Shown here piece after piece: positions 31,192 through 38,915 of a DNA stretch of 48,552 nt. The notes below the pieces were generated by a model that worked only from the letters and a program-made list of their open reading frames with translations, was not told the origin of the DNA and made no database searches. Source of the DNA: a virus; the IMG/VR virus record IMGVR_UViG_3300024507_000359, positions 1 through 48,552 of that record. The stretch is one strand, 5' to 3'. Each line of letters begins with the position of its first letter. Within the stretch, counting starts at the first letter, position 1. A program made the position numbers and the translations under genes.

Positions 31192-31998
31192 ATGCGTATC
31201 CAAATTGTATCCGATTTACATCTAGAATTTTCAGACATCAATATCCAAAATATTGAGAATGCCGACGTTCTAGTGCTTTCTGGTGACATTATGGTTGCTT
31301 CAAAGGTATTGAAGCCTGAAAGCGAATACGGTATTCGTTTCCGCAACTTCTTGAAGCGTGTGAGCTTTCAGTTCCCTCACGTTATCTACATTATGGGCAA
31401 TCACGAGTTTTACAGCGATGGTCGTTGGTTTGATTCTATTGACTGGATGCGTCAGGCCTGCGGGGTTCACGATAACGTGTACCTGTTAGAGCGTGACACA
31501 AAGATCATTGACGATGTTGTATTTGTCGGTGGTACGCTGTGGACCGATATGAACAAGTTTGATCCATTAACTCTTCACGCTGTTCGTGATATGATGATGG
31601 ATTATCGCGCTATCAATCACGACAAAGCAGGGTTCCGCAAACTTAAACCTGCGGATACCTGCGAACGTCATCGTTTGACACTTGACTACATCAAACTGAT
31701 CGCAGATGAACACAAGGATAAAAAGGTTGTTGTGTGTACGCACCATAGCCCATCATTCCAAAGTGTTCACGAGCAATACAAGAGCGAATACTTGATGAAT
31801 GGTGCATATCATTCTAGTCTAGAAGATGTGATGTTAGATCGTCCTCAGATTAAACTGTGGACACACGGTCATACTCATCATCCTTTTGACTATATGATTG
31901 GAGAAACTCGTGTTGTTTGTAACCCACGTGGCTACGAACAAGAGTTTGGTTACAGTGAGGACACAGGCTGGGACTGTGAGAAAGTAGTTGAAGTATGA
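31192..31998 (+). CDS. Calcineurin-like metallophosphoesterase
   Basis: 268 residues from ATG 31192. All metal-binding motifs are present: Ser-Asp-Leu-His-Leu-Glu (7-12), Ser-Gly-Asp-Ile (about 32), Gly-Asn-His-Glu-Phe (about 68), Thr-His-His-Ser-Pro (about 182) and Gly-His-Thr-His-His (about 223). The fold hydrolyses phosphomonoesters or diesters, including cyclic nucleotides and nucleic-acid ends; the substrate cannot be told. A link to the cyclase at 27288 as a cAMP phosphodiesterase is conceivable but unsupported. It heads an early operon. Confidence 0.92.
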   Translation: MRIQIVSDLHLEFSDINIQNIENADVLVLSGDIMVASKVLKPESEYGIRFRNFLKRVSFQFPHVIYIMGNHEFYSDGRWFDSIDWMRQACGVHDNVYLLERDTKIIDDVVFVGGTLWTDMNKFDPLTLHAVRDMMMDYRAINHDKAGFRKLKPADTCERHRLTLDYIKLIADEHKDKKVVVCTHHSPSFQSVHEQYKSEYLMNGAYHSSLEDVMLDRPQIKLWTHGHTHHPFDYMIGETRVVCNPRGYEQEFGYSEDTGWDCEKVVEV

Positions 31999-32396
31999 AA
32001 ATTACAGATTACAGCAAAAACAAGATCTTAGAATCTATGGCTCATTGGGAAGTTCCTAAAGACTTTGCTGATTCTATGTTTAATTACCTTGTCTATGGTT
32101 TTGGTCCTGGTGGCTGCTTTACCTCTGTGTTGGCAAATGACTTCTACGGTGCTATCCAACGAAGTCATCCTGCCAACACTATTCAATCATTCAAAGCACT
32201 GACTGGTTGGATTCATAGTTCAGTGCCTCGGGAAGCCTGGGGCAACTATGATGCTGTCAGCAACTGGACTCATATGACCAGCGAACAACGAAGGGCTATC
32301 CTAGAAAGAGACAGGCTCATTTATACTGAACAAGACGAAATAATGATGAGTTTGAAAGGTAGAAAAACACACGAACCCATTTTGTGGGAGCAGTAA
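31995..32396 (+). CDS. Hypothetical phage protein
   Basis: 133 residues. Phe-Gly-Pro-Gly-Gly-Cys-Phe-Thr near residue 36 and a Trp-Ile-His-Ser-Ser-Val-Pro stretch near 71 are distinctive but not assigned by me. Soluble. It overlaps the neighbour on each side (4 bp and 1 bp). Confidence 0.8.
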   Translation: MKITDYSKNKILESMAHWEVPKDFADSMFNYLVYGFGPGGCFTSVLANDFYGAIQRSHPANTIQSFKALTGWIHSSVPREAWGNYDAVSNWTHMTSEQRRAILERDRLIYTEQDEIMMSLKGRKTHEPILWEQ

Positions 32397-32860
32397 TGAA
32401 AAAAATCTTTTACGAAAAGAAAGGACGTAGATATGTTCCGGTTGCAGAATATGATTCAGACTATTTGGATAGCTTCCCAAAGGGTAATCATTTGGTTATG
32501 TGCTATCCCGGAGGTAGTAGTCGTCGCTTCAATATCGATCCTGCTCTTGCTCCGATGATAGCCGCTGGCCGTGTGGCCGAAGATTCTATAGCTGAGGTTA
32601 TTCGTAAAGCTGGTGAAATTAGACCTACAAAAAGTCCTCTTAACCTAGAGCAGAGAACAGCCTACGAAAAGTTAATGGATACGTTGCCTGACAACGAACG
32701 TTACTATATGACTTACGGATGTGCAAGAGATGCCGCAGAAGCAGGTGTTAAAGCAATGATGACTGAAGCGGACAAACTTATGAGTCACGAAAGTGTTCGT
32801 AAGGCCTACGATCATTTTATGTTGATGTGCAAACTAGTTAAGGAAAAAGAAAATGACTAG
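32396..32860 (+). CDS. Hypothetical phage protein
   Basis: 154 residues from ATG 32396, with GGGAG 4 nt before it. Phe-Tyr-Glu-Lys-Lys-Gly-Arg-Arg-Tyr-Val-Pro-Val at the start and Pro-Gly-Gly-Ser-Ser-Arg-Arg near residue 40 suggest a beta-rich N-terminus; the rest is helical. It ends with a TAG stop inside the next gene's start, showing that TAG is used as a stop here. Confidence 0.8.
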   Translation: MKKIFYEKKGRRYVPVAEYDSDYLDSFPKGNHLVMCYPGGSSRRFNIDPALAPMIAAGRVAEDSIAEVIRKAGEIRPTKSPLNLEQRTAYEKLMDTLPDNERYYMTYGCARDAAEAGVKAMMTEADKLMSHESVRKAYDHFMLMCKLVKEKEND

Positions 32861-33092
32861 CTATAATTATAGCCCGGTACATCCTGTTGATGGTACCATT
32901 AGTATCAGCGACGAGTATGCGCAAAGGCAAAATAGTCTTACTATGGTCGCTGGCGGAACTGAAATGCTGCGTGTGGCACAAGATGGTTTTTATGTTCGAG
33001 GAGAACGTGTGCCTGCAGATGCCAAAGAAGCGGAAACTGTATATAATGCGTTCAAACAGTTTTTGGTTTGGGCAGAATTGAATAGGAGATGA
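32853..33092 (+). CDS. Small hypothetical phage protein
   Basis: 79 residues, soluble. Glu-Met-Leu-Arg-Val-Ala-Gln-Asp-Gly-Phe-Tyr-Val-Arg-Gly suggests a beta hairpin, followed by a C-terminal helix. It overlaps the previous gene by 8 bp. Confidence 0.75.
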   Translation: MTSYNYSPVHPVDGTISISDEYAQRQNSLTMVAGGTEMLRVAQDGFYVRGERVPADAKEAETVYNAFKQFLVWAELNRR

Positions 33093-33093
33093 T

Positions 33094-33270
33094 ATGATTA
33101 GACTAGTTTTGGTATTTGCATTTTTGGCAGCAGTTATCCATTTTGTCATCACAACTTGGAGATCAATGACAGGAAAACAACGTTGGTCGTTGACAAAGAC
33201 GCTAGGTTATAGTATAATTGTTTCACTGCTAGCGATAGTGGTGATGATGTTCATCGTGGTTTTATTTTAA
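33094..33270 (+). CDS. Small two-pass membrane protein
   Basis: 58 residues behind AGGAGATG. Two hydrophobic segments (about 3-20 and 39-57) are separated by a basic loop (Lys-Gln-Arg-Trp). A perfect sigma-70 promoter lies within its coding sequence. Function unknown; the topology allows a small holin or regulator. Confidence 0.75.
   Translation: MIRLVLVFAFLAAVIHFVITTWRSMTGKQRWSLTKTLGYSIIVSLLAIVVMMFIVVLF
33190..33218 (+). promoter_or_regulatory. Consensus sigma-70 promoter inside a gene
   Basis: TTGACA (33190-33195), 17-bp spacer, TATAAT (33213-33218). It would drive the 28-residue peptide and the Band-7 lipoprotein downstream. Confidence 0.82.
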
Positions 33271-33279
33271 GGATTGGCA

Positions 33280-33366
33280 ATGGCATTAGAAGTTTTAGGT
33301 CGTCTTGCGTATATTGCGCTGGGCTTTGTTTTGGCAGTTTATCTTTTTTCAATTGGAGTAATGTAA
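33280..33366 (+). CDS. 28-residue membrane peptide
   Basis: Almost the whole peptide is one hydrophobic helix (Ala-Tyr-Ile-Ala-Leu-Gly-Phe-Val-Leu-Ala-Val-Tyr-Leu-Phe). Its stop overlaps the start of the Band-7 gene (TAATG), so the peptide is probably translated and coupled to it. Confidence 0.6.
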   Translation: MALEVLGRLAYIALGFVLAVYLFSIGVM

Positions 33367-34160
33367 TGAAACGTATCGCAACACTTGGTATTTTGGCCGC
33401 GGCAGTTCTTGCTACTGGCTGTACTCGTATTGAGACTGGCGAAGTAGGTCTTCGTGTAGGTTTTGATAAACAGGTTAAAACTGACGAATTGCTACCCGGT
33501 TCCTTTAACCAAACAATTATTGGTGATGTTCTTACATTCCCAGTTAAAGATGTCAACGTCAAACTTGACGATATGACTCCTATTGCCAAAGATAACAGCA
33601 CAATGAAAGATTTTGATGCTATCATTATCTATAACTTGAATCAAAGTCAAGTGGCTGAGTTGTATAACAGCAAGTCTAAGGCTTTCCACGTTAAACACGA
33701 TGGCGACACTTACCTAATGTTTAACTACATTTACAATGCTACTCGAAATGCTATCTACAAAGAAGCACGTAAGTATGAAGCGTTGGATATGGCAGACAAT
33801 CGCCAACAAATGGAAGTGGCCATTAAAGAGCAGGTCCAAAAAACTCTTGCAGATGAAAAGTTGGATGGTGCTATTACTGTTAGCCAGGTGCTGATTCGTA
33901 ACGTAGTTCCAGCGGACTCTGTTGTAGAATCAGCTAACGCTCTTGTTCGTGCTAAGAATGAATACAAGCAGAAAGAAGTTGAAGTGGCCACTGCTAAGAA
34001 AGAAGCAGAACGTATGAGTGCTCTTTCAAATCAAGGCGCACAATCGATTGCTTATATGAACGCACAGGCCGCACTTAATATCTCCGAAGGTATTAAGAAT
34101 GGTCGAGTCCAGACCATTGTTGTGCCAAGTAATATGACTGGTCTGATGATCAGCAAGTAA
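33366..34160 (+). CDS. SPFH/Band-7 (prohibitin-like) lipoprotein
   Basis: 264 residues. A lipobox Leu-Ala-Thr-Gly-Cys (Cys19) is followed by Thr-Gly-Glu-Val-Gly-Leu-Arg-Val, the start of a Band-7 domain, which runs to about residue 190 and continues in an Ala/Glu/Lys coiled coil (195-235). SPFH proteins form ring or raft-like scaffolds at membranes. Prohibitin-like genes occur in several aquatic T4-like phages. A lipid anchor instead of a membrane helix is somewhat unusual. The stop overlaps the next ATG. Confidence 0.88.
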   Translation: MKRIATLGILAAAVLATGCTRIETGEVGLRVGFDKQVKTDELLPGSFNQTIIGDVLTFPVKDVNVKLDDMTPIAKDNSTMKDFDAIIIYNLNQSQVAELYNSKSKAFHVKHDGDTYLMFNYIYNATRNAIYKEARKYEALDMADNRQQMEVAIKEQVQKTLADEKLDGAITVSQVLIRNVVPADSVVESANALVRAKNEYKQKEVEVATAKKEAERMSALSNQGAQSIAYMNAQAALNISEGIKNGRVQTIVVPSNMTGLMISK

Positions 34161-34669
34161 TGAAGTTGTTTGGTCGTTCTAGCGGATATTACCTGTTCTG
34201 GACTAGCTTTGTCTATTTCTGGACAGGTATATATCTTGCTTTTACAAATGTAGCGCATACAGAATATGCATCACTAGGATTTGTACTGGCTCTTAGTGTC
34301 CCGCTTTGGTGCCCGCCAGTAGCACGATATTTCAATATGGAGCCTCTTATGTTTAACCTATTTGGTAGAAAGAACAAAGAAGAAACTAATGTAGTAGACT
34401 TCCCTGCACCTAAGCTAGTGGAACCTCCAAAACCTGTGCCTAAAGAAGAAAAGCCTGCACACACTTTTTATCGTCTAGGCTTAACCGATAATAATCGTGT
34501 TAGTTTCCAAATGGGCTACAGTGAAATCACAATGAATGCATCTGGTTGTCAACAAATGATTGACCAACTTGAATTTTTCAAAAGTCAGTTGTATGACGAT
34601 GGTCCCGGCAGCGGCCCGGATGGCGACGGCGGAGAACCAGTTCCAGTTCCTGAACAAAAGGCAGCTTAA
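34160..34669 (+). CDS. Membrane-anchored phage protein with internal start
   Basis: 169 residues. Residues 11-29 and 37-53 are membrane segments; from Met64 on the protein is soluble: a Lys/Glu/Pro-rich linker, then Phe-Tyr-Arg-Leu-Gly-Leu-Thr-Asp-Asn-Asn-Arg-Val-Ser-Phe and a Gly/Pro/Asp-rich tail. Met64 (ATG 34349) has GGAG 6 nt upstream, so a 106-residue soluble form may also be made. I associate the soluble part with hypothetical aquatic phage proteins; the membrane part may be a later fusion. Confidence 0.78.
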   Translation: MKLFGRSSGYYLFWTSFVYFWTGIYLAFTNVAHTEYASLGFVLALSVPLWCPPVARYFNMEPLMFNLFGRKNKEETNVVDFPAPKLVEPPKPVPKEEKPAHTFYRLGLTDNNRVSFQMGYSEITMNASGCQQMIDQLEFFKSQLYDDGPGSGPDGDGGEPVPVPEQKAA

Positions 34670-34670
34670 T

Positions 34671-35351
34671 ATGAGCTCAGTTCTTACCACCTTAGAAGAA
34701 TTGTTTGATAACTGGAGAGAAGAAGAGTCTAAGAGTAAACTTCACGGACTACAACCTACTGTTATTGAATATCCAACAATTAATCGTAACGACTGGGAAG
34801 CTGTTAGTGTCATTGCCCCGGATGAAAAACAAGGACCTTGGATTGCGGGCGGTGCTCCTCTACGTTGGTATCAAGGACAGCCCGTGGGCGAAAGTGACAT
34901 TGATGTATTCTGTGCCAATGCCAAACAGGCTGCAGATGTCATTGATCGTGTTAAGGCATACGGTCGCCACTACGAAAAGTTTAAAAGCGAAAACGCTGTA
35001 ACCTTAGATTACAACAACAAAGACAATTATTCACAAAAGTGGACTATCCAGATTATCACTCGTAGATACTTTTCAACGATGCAGGAAGTCCTTGATAACT
35101 TTGACATTACTGTTTGCCAAATTGGTACAGACGGCAACAGTTGGCACTTAGGAAAACATACAGCTCGAGATATTCGTGAACGAAATCTGCGTATGAACAT
35201 TCCTCTTCAGCCAGATGCTCTAAAGCGTCTTGTCAAATATTGGACCTATGGTTATCGTCCAGTAGACGGTCTACTGGACATTATTCAAAATAACCCAAAT
35301 GCAAAATGGACATTTAATGCAGAAACAGAGGACTATCAAAATGCGTTCTGA
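34671..35351 (+). CDS. Nucleotidyltransferase-like protein
   Basis: 226 residues from ATG 34671, directly behind the previous stop (the frame is open further upstream). Ala-Gly-Gly-Ala-Pro-Leu-Arg-Trp-Tyr near residue 58 and Ser-Asp-Ile-Asp-Val-Phe near 76 form the Gly-Gly...Asp-x-Asp motif of the polymerase-beta-type nucleotidyltransferase fold. Relatives add CCA or other nucleotides to RNA or modify proteins and antibiotics. With the tRNA array, RNA end repair is a tempting but unproven role. Confidence 0.8.
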   Translation: MSSVLTTLEELFDNWREEESKSKLHGLQPTVIEYPTINRNDWEAVSVIAPDEKQGPWIAGGAPLRWYQGQPVGESDIDVFCANAKQAADVIDRVKAYGRHYEKFKSENAVTLDYNNKDNYSQKWTIQIITRRYFSTMQEVLDNFDITVCQIGTDGNSWHLGKHTARDIRERNLRMNIPLQPDALKRLVKYWTYGYRPVDGLLDIIQNNPNAKWTFNAETEDYQNAF

Positions 35352-35718
35352 ACAAGCGTGGAGTTTGCTAGACCCTCGTCCTGTGTTGTTATATCTTAGC
35401 AACCTTGACGAATATATTGTTTATTGGAATGGTGTAGTTATGCCGCATAAAATGGCTCTGTGTATGAGTATGGAGCATTTTGGTATTTGGGCAACTCCTG
35501 AAATGAAAACAGCAATGGAAAAAGATTACGAGCGCATCTACTATGCGGGCGGTTTCCAAACTCGTGCTTGGGATCGTAAGGTAGCAGGATCTCCGCTATA
35601 CCCGTATCTCAAGCGTATTATGCAGGATCACCTTAAAAAAGTCATCACTGAAAAAGGCACAGAAGCCAAGGACGTACTCGCTTGGTTCGATTATAAGAAA
35701 GCAAGAAAGGAACAATAA
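35341..35718 (+). CDS. Hypothetical phage protein
   Basis: 125 residues from ATG 35341, 11 bp inside the end of the previous gene. It is helical with several aromatic residues (Trp-Ser-Leu-Leu-Asp-Pro-Arg-Pro; Gly-Gly-Phe-Gln-Thr-Arg-Ala-Trp-Asp) and a basic C-terminus. No assignment. Confidence 0.78.
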   Translation: MRSEQAWSLLDPRPVLLYLSNLDEYIVYWNGVVMPHKMALCMSMEHFGIWATPEMKTAMEKDYERIYYAGGFQTRAWDRKVAGSPLYPYLKRIMQDHLKKVITEKGTEAKDVLAWFDYKKARKEQ

Positions 35719-35719
35719 A

Positions 35720-36007
35720 ATGGATATGGATAATGCAGCAACCTGGTTCGCTGGAATGATTTTGATCACTTTGGGAATTATTGTTATTGTAGCTGGTGCT
35801 ACTTTCATCAATAATATTTTACACAAATATTGGAAACCTGTTACAATATTCAGCCAAGATAGTTGGACTCTTTTTGGATCAGCAGCCACAGATAGATACA
35901 TCGAAAATCATCCCGAAGTTATTGCCGCTAGAAAACAAGAACAGGAAAAAATTCCTCCAACATTGGATGATGTAGTCGAAGGAACCCAAAATGGGAAATC
36001 TAAGTGA
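35720..36007 (+). CDS. Single-pass membrane protein
   Basis: 95 residues. One membrane segment (about 9-31, Leu-Ile-Thr-Leu-Gly-Ile-Ile-Val-Ile-Val-Ala-Gly) and a soluble, charged C-terminal part. It overlaps the next gene by 17 bp. Function unknown. Confidence 0.75.
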   Translation: MDMDNAATWFAGMILITLGIIVIVAGATFINNILHKYWKPVTIFSQDSWTLFGSAATDRYIENHPEVIAARKQEQEKIPPTLDDVVEGTQNGKSK

Positions 36008-36236
36008 CTATTTTGCCAAAGATGCCTACAAGCCAAAATACTTTCTAGGCGATCGTGTTTTTGGACGCTGGAATAAAATTCCATTTATTGGAACAGTAGG
36101 CAACGATCGTAACAAAGTGGGCAGTGAAGAACCAGAAGTTACCGTACTTTTGGACCTTCCTATTCTCTTGACAGGACAGACACATTCTGTTATAATAGTT
36201 AAACACAAAGACATAAAGCCCTTGAAGGAGTTTTGA
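35991..36236 (+). CDS. Small hypothetical phage protein
   Basis: 81 residues. Tyr-Phe-Leu-Gly-Asp-Arg-Val-Phe-Gly-Arg-Trp and Phe-Ile-Gly-Thr-Val suggest a small SH3-like beta barrel; similar short proteins are common in aquatic phages as far as I recall. A sigma-70 promoter lies in its 3' half. Confidence 0.75.
   Translation: MGNLSDYFAKDAYKPKYFLGDRVFGRWNKIPFIGTVGNDRNKVGSEEPEVTVLLDLPILLTGQTHSVIIVKHKDIKPLKEF
36168..36196 (+). promoter_or_regulatory. Consensus sigma-70 promoter inside a gene
   Basis: TTGACA (36168-36173), 17-bp spacer, TATAAT (36191-36196). It would drive the run of small genes from 36236 onward. Confidence 0.85.
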
Positions 36237-36331
36237 TGCATTGGATTATTGTTATAATTTTAGCATTTGTAAGCCTACCTTGGGCTTTGGCCTTGACTGC
36301 TGTGTTTTTATACCTAGAAAGTAAACGATGA
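36236..36331 (+). CDS. 31-residue membrane peptide
   Basis: AAGGAG lies 7 bp before the ATG. One hydrophobic helix (residues 3-26) with a charged end Leu-Glu-Ser-Lys-Arg. It overlaps both neighbours, the pattern of real coupled genes here. Confidence 0.65.
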   Translation: MHWIIVIILAFVSLPWALALTAVFLYLESKR

Positions 36332-36507
36332 AAGTTAATTCTGCTACAGATAGAGCTATTGAGCTTGCTGCCGAAGTTGCACGTATTCGTAAGCATCAAG
36401 AATATCTCGATTCTTTAGTAGAACAACGTAAACTTGAACAAAGACGTATAGAACGAATTCGATCAACCGACCCTACTAAAGGTCAAACTGTGGATGTATA
36501 TGTATGA
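36328..36507 (+). CDS. Small coiled-coil protein
   Basis: 59 residues, mostly a charged helix (Arg-Ala-Ile-Glu-Leu-Ala-Ala-Glu-Val-Ala-Arg-Ile-Arg-Lys). ATGA overlaps on both sides. No assignment. Confidence 0.7.
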   Translation: MKVNSATDRAIELAAEVARIRKHQEYLDSLVEQRKLEQRRIERIRSTDPTKGQTVDVYV

Positions 36508-37028
36508 TTACTCTTAAAGAATGGATGGAAATTGCCGATTATCGTATCACTGAAGGTAGCGATTACTGTTGGGATTGTTTTGGTCCTAATGCCTACTCTC
36601 TAGATTCTTGGAACGGTGATCAAAATGGTCATAGTTTTACTGTTATCTTTGATACCAAAACTCAGGTAGTCTACGAAGTACAGGCACACGACTATGTTCA
36701 TCAACGTGCTTATCGTCTGGTTAATCCAGAATATAAAGAAGCATTTAAAAATGAAGGTCAAGAGCGCGATGTTAGAATAGACGAAGCTTGGGACGATGTT
36801 AACTATGTTGATCTAGACGTAGATGACGACTTCATTCAAAAGTGTTTGGCTATTCGCGAAGGCGAAGACTACGACACTCGTGTTCAAATTGAAGTTAACT
36901 TTTCAGATGAAGAACTGTTAAAGTATATGAAGTTTGCACACGAACGCGATATGACTTTTAACCAGCTTGTAGAAGAAGCTATCAAAGCTGCTATCGATCA
37001 AGCAGAACTATTGAAAGATTGGAAATGA
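36504..37028 (+). CDS. Conserved phage protein of unknown function
   Basis: 174 residues. The N-terminal domain contains Tyr-Arg-Ile-Thr-Glu-Gly-Ser-Asp-Tyr-Cys-Trp and Leu-Asp-Ser-Trp-Asn-Gly-Asp, and the C-terminal part a ribbon-helix-helix-like end (Met-Thr-Phe-Asn-Gln-Leu-Val-Glu-Glu-Ala-Ile). The latter resembles small DNA-binding or antitoxin-type motifs with Met-Thr-x-Asn-Gln-Leu-Val-Glu. I recognise it only as a common hypothetical protein of aquatic phages. Confidence 0.78.
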   Translation: MITLKEWMEIADYRITEGSDYCWDCFGPNAYSLDSWNGDQNGHSFTVIFDTKTQVVYEVQAHDYVHQRAYRLVNPEYKEAFKNEGQERDVRIDEAWDDVNYVDLDVDDDFIQKCLAIREGEDYDTRVQIEVNFSDEELLKYMKFAHERDMTFNQLVEEAIKAAIDQAELLKDWK

Positions 37029-37351
37029 CAGACGCACAAAAGTTTTTAAATGATTTAAAGACTGGTATTCGTTATGTTGTAATCAATACCTGCTACGGTG
37101 GATTTGGTTTGAGTGATCGTGGAATCAAAGAATACATCAATTTAGCAGGTATAACTGAAACTGATTTCCACCATCGCGAAATTCCTCGCGATGATCCCTA
37201 TCTAGTCAAAGTGGTTAAAGAGCTAGGTATGGCAGCAAACGGTCCTCACGCTAATCTTAAGATCGTAGAAATTCCAGGTGATGTGGAGTGGCACGTTGCT
37301 GAATACGATGGTAACGAATGGGTAGCTGAGGATCACAGAACGTGGGATTGA
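37025..37351 (+). CDS. Hypothetical phage protein
   Basis: 108 residues from ATG 37025. Asn-Thr-Cys-Tyr-Gly-Gly-Phe-Gly-Leu-Ser and Ile-Pro-Gly-Asp-Val-Glu-Trp-His-Val-Ala-Glu-Tyr-Asp-Gly are distinctive; the latter motif is frequent in phage hypothetical proteins. It has no LRW ending and precedes the paralogue array. Confidence 0.78.
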   Translation: MTDAQKFLNDLKTGIRYVVINTCYGGFGLSDRGIKEYINLAGITETDFHHREIPRDDPYLVKVVKELGMAANGPHANLKIVEIPGDVEWHVAEYDGNEWVAEDHRTWD

Positions 37352-37377
37352 TAGCAGTAAAAGGCGGATGGGTTAAA

Positions 37378-37641
37378 ATGCGCAAGACTGTGGTTCACCA
37401 TTGGAGATTTGAGGACGGCAAAACTTGTCCTAATCCGGGCAGTAAGTGGGCAATGGATCCACCTCCACGTGGTTGGTATTGCTGGACATATCCTGCCGAC
37501 GATCGCGAGTTTGAAGACTGGATGTCTAAGAACTGTCCAACTACTGATATTACACATCGATTCAATTCTGGCGATCCTATGTATACGGTCTATATCAAAG
37601 AAGATAAAGAAGCAACTCTATTTCAGTTGAGGTGGATGTGA
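37378..37641 (+). CDS. LRW-array protein 1
   Basis: 87 residues from ATG 37378 (a GTG at 37342 is possible). It ends Glu-Ala-Thr-Leu-Phe-Gln-Leu-Arg-Trp-Met and has Trp-Met-Ser-Lys-Asn-Cys in the middle. First member of a family of small proteins that share a central Trp-Cys helix and a C-terminal strand Asp-Ala-x-Met-Phe-x-Leu-(Arg/Lys)-Trp. The LRW codons (TTG AGG TGG) supply the GAGG ribosome site for the next gene. Confidence 0.72.
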   Translation: MRKTVVHHWRFEDGKTCPNPGSKWAMDPPPRGWYCWTYPADDREFEDWMSKNCPTTDITHRFNSGDPMYTVYIKEDKEATLFQLRWM

Positions 37642-37883
37642 AGGTGGCTAGTGTGAACGAGATCTTGGCAACAAGAGCTCGTGCCTCCTTCAGTCACCGT
37701 ATTAATTTTGAAACCATAGGTTATCTAAATGTTGATGAAATGAAATGGTGGTGCGAAGAAAAGTGCGAAGGTCTTTGGAGATCTGAAACATATCACGCAC
37801 TATATTTTCAATTCGAACTAGAACGCGATGCTATGATGTTTATGCTACGTTGGGGTACAGCAGAAGGTAATAAGTTAAAATGA
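37638..37883 (+). CDS. LRW-array protein 2
   Basis: 81 residues from the GTG that overlaps the previous stop (GTGA), 5 nt after GAGG. Trp-Trp-Cys-Glu-Glu-Lys-Cys in the middle; Arg-Asp-Ala-Met-Met-Phe-Met-Leu-Arg-Trp followed by nine extra residues at the end. Here Arg is CGT and no start follows directly, in contrast to members whose LRW abuts the next gene. Confidence 0.72.
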   Translation: MKVASVNEILATRARASFSHRINFETIGYLNVDEMKWWCEEKCEGLWRSETYHALYFQFELERDAMMFMLRWGTAEGNKLK

Positions 37884-38095
37884 GTCGTAAAGAATTTGCA
37901 CACGATGCCAGCGGTTATGTTCTAATGGGCGACGATCGTGATATTGCTGTTCCTTATTCCAAACGCCAAGCAGTCTATGATTGGTGCGGTGCAAATAAGA
38001 TTACTGTTGAGTATCAGGGCACATTAGGTGGCACAGATGTTTGGCGTGTTAGAGATGAGCAACAACGTGCTTGGTTTACATTGAGGTGGTCGTGA
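37880..38095 (+). CDS. LRW-array protein 3
   Basis: 71 residues, ATGA overlap with the previous gene. Central Tyr-Asp-Trp-Cys-Gly-Ala-Asn, C-terminus Ala-Trp-Phe-Thr-Leu-Arg-Trp-Ser. The end is coded TTG AGG TGG TCG TGA, which provides the GAGG ribosome site and the GTG start of the next gene. Confidence 0.75.
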   Translation: MSRKEFAHDASGYVLMGDDRDIAVPYSKRQAVYDWCGANKITVEYQGTLGGTDVWRVRDEQQRAWFTLRWS

Positions 38096-38319
38096 TTGTG
38101 TCTAGTGTTAAACTTTATCATCCAAAAGAAAAAAACAAATGGATTGATGAAAGTCCTATAAATGGTTGGTTAGTAGGTAATGTTGGAAAGTATGCACGGT
38201 TTAGAGATTGCGTAGATGAAGATCGTCCCTGGTCTGTAGATCATGAACATGATTATCTTGTGTATCATTTTGCCCGTGAGAAAGATGCGTTAATGTTTGC
38301 ACTAAGGTGGAGTAAATGA
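38092..38319 (+). CDS. LRW-array protein 4
   Basis: 75 residues from GTG 38092, 5 nt after GAGG (GTG 38098 is the alternative). C-terminus Lys-Asp-Ala-Leu-Met-Phe-Ala-Leu-Arg-Trp-Ser-Lys. No central Trp-Cys is seen. CTA AGG TGG is again placed 8 nt before the next ATG. Confidence 0.72.
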   Translation: MIVSSVKLYHPKEKNKWIDESPINGWLVGNVGKYARFRDCVDEDRPWSVDHEHDYLVYHFAREKDALMFALRWSK

Positions 38320-38516
38320 GAGTTCTAAACAAATCTATTTGGCCGCATCAGACTCGTGTCAACGGCAACTCTGATGACATTTTTCGTTGGTGTCAACAAA
38401 AATTGTATCACGGCGGATACTATGAGCCAAACTGGTACTATAATATAGAAACCAGCACTTGGTGTTTCAAAGACGAAAAAGAATTTACAATGTTTTGTCT
38501 ACGGTGGGCATCATGA
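38316..38516 (+). CDS. LRW-array protein 5
   Basis: 66 residues. Central Phe-Arg-Trp-Cys-Gln-Gln-Lys, C-terminus Glu-Phe-Thr-Met-Phe-Cys-Leu-Arg-Trp-Ala-Ser. ATGA overlaps on both sides. One of the shortest members and close to the minimal family unit. Confidence 0.75.
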   Translation: MRVLNKSIWPHQTRVNGNSDDIFRWCQQKLYHGGYYEPNWYYNIETSTWCFKDEKEFTMFCLRWAS

Positions 38517-38914
38517 GATTTTGGGATATGGCCAAATACGAAATTAAAAAATTAATTAAAATTCGAGGTAAGCATTATAACCATTATATGCCCTGCGGTC
38601 TAAATATCCAAGAGAGACTATGGTGGTGGCTTGTGCCTGGACCTTGTATCAAAGTTCGTTGGCCTAAGGGTAAAATCGCAGTAGATCATAATGATCCTCG
38701 TTGGGTAGATTTAGGTGGTGCTGTTTGGGTGGAGTTTGAGAGTGCCGATCCCAACGACTTTTATCGTCCGTGGATGGAACAGAATGTGGGCCGTCAGAAG
38801 TGGGATTGGGATTGGGGCTTCGTAGGTAACGACGCTAGTGATAACTGTCTTACTATAAAGATTAGACAGAAGCATGAAAAGTATGCTACAATAATGTTGA
38901 TGATGTGGTCATAA
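38513..38914 (+). CDS. LRW-array protein 6 (divergent)
   Basis: 133 residues from the ATG overlapping the previous stop, behind CGGTGGG. N-terminal basic helix, then Trp-Trp-Trp-Leu-Val-Pro-Gly-Pro-Cys-Ile-Lys-Val-Arg-Trp; C-terminus Tyr-Ala-Thr-Ile-Met-Leu-Met-Met-Trp-Ser, a variant of the family ending. Confidence 0.72.
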   Translation: MRFWDMAKYEIKKLIKIRGKHYNHYMPCGLNIQERLWWWLVPGPCIKVRWPKGKIAVDHNDPRWVDLGGAVWVEFESADPNDFYRPWMEQNVGRQKWDWDWGFVGNDASDNCLTIKIRQKHEKYATIMLMMWS

Positions 38915-38915
38915 A

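Noticed and set aside
31098-31346. N-terminal extension of holin-like A on the minus strand
   Set aside because: It crosses a divergent promoter and the metallophosphoesterase start; the ATG at 31097 has a strong ribosome site.
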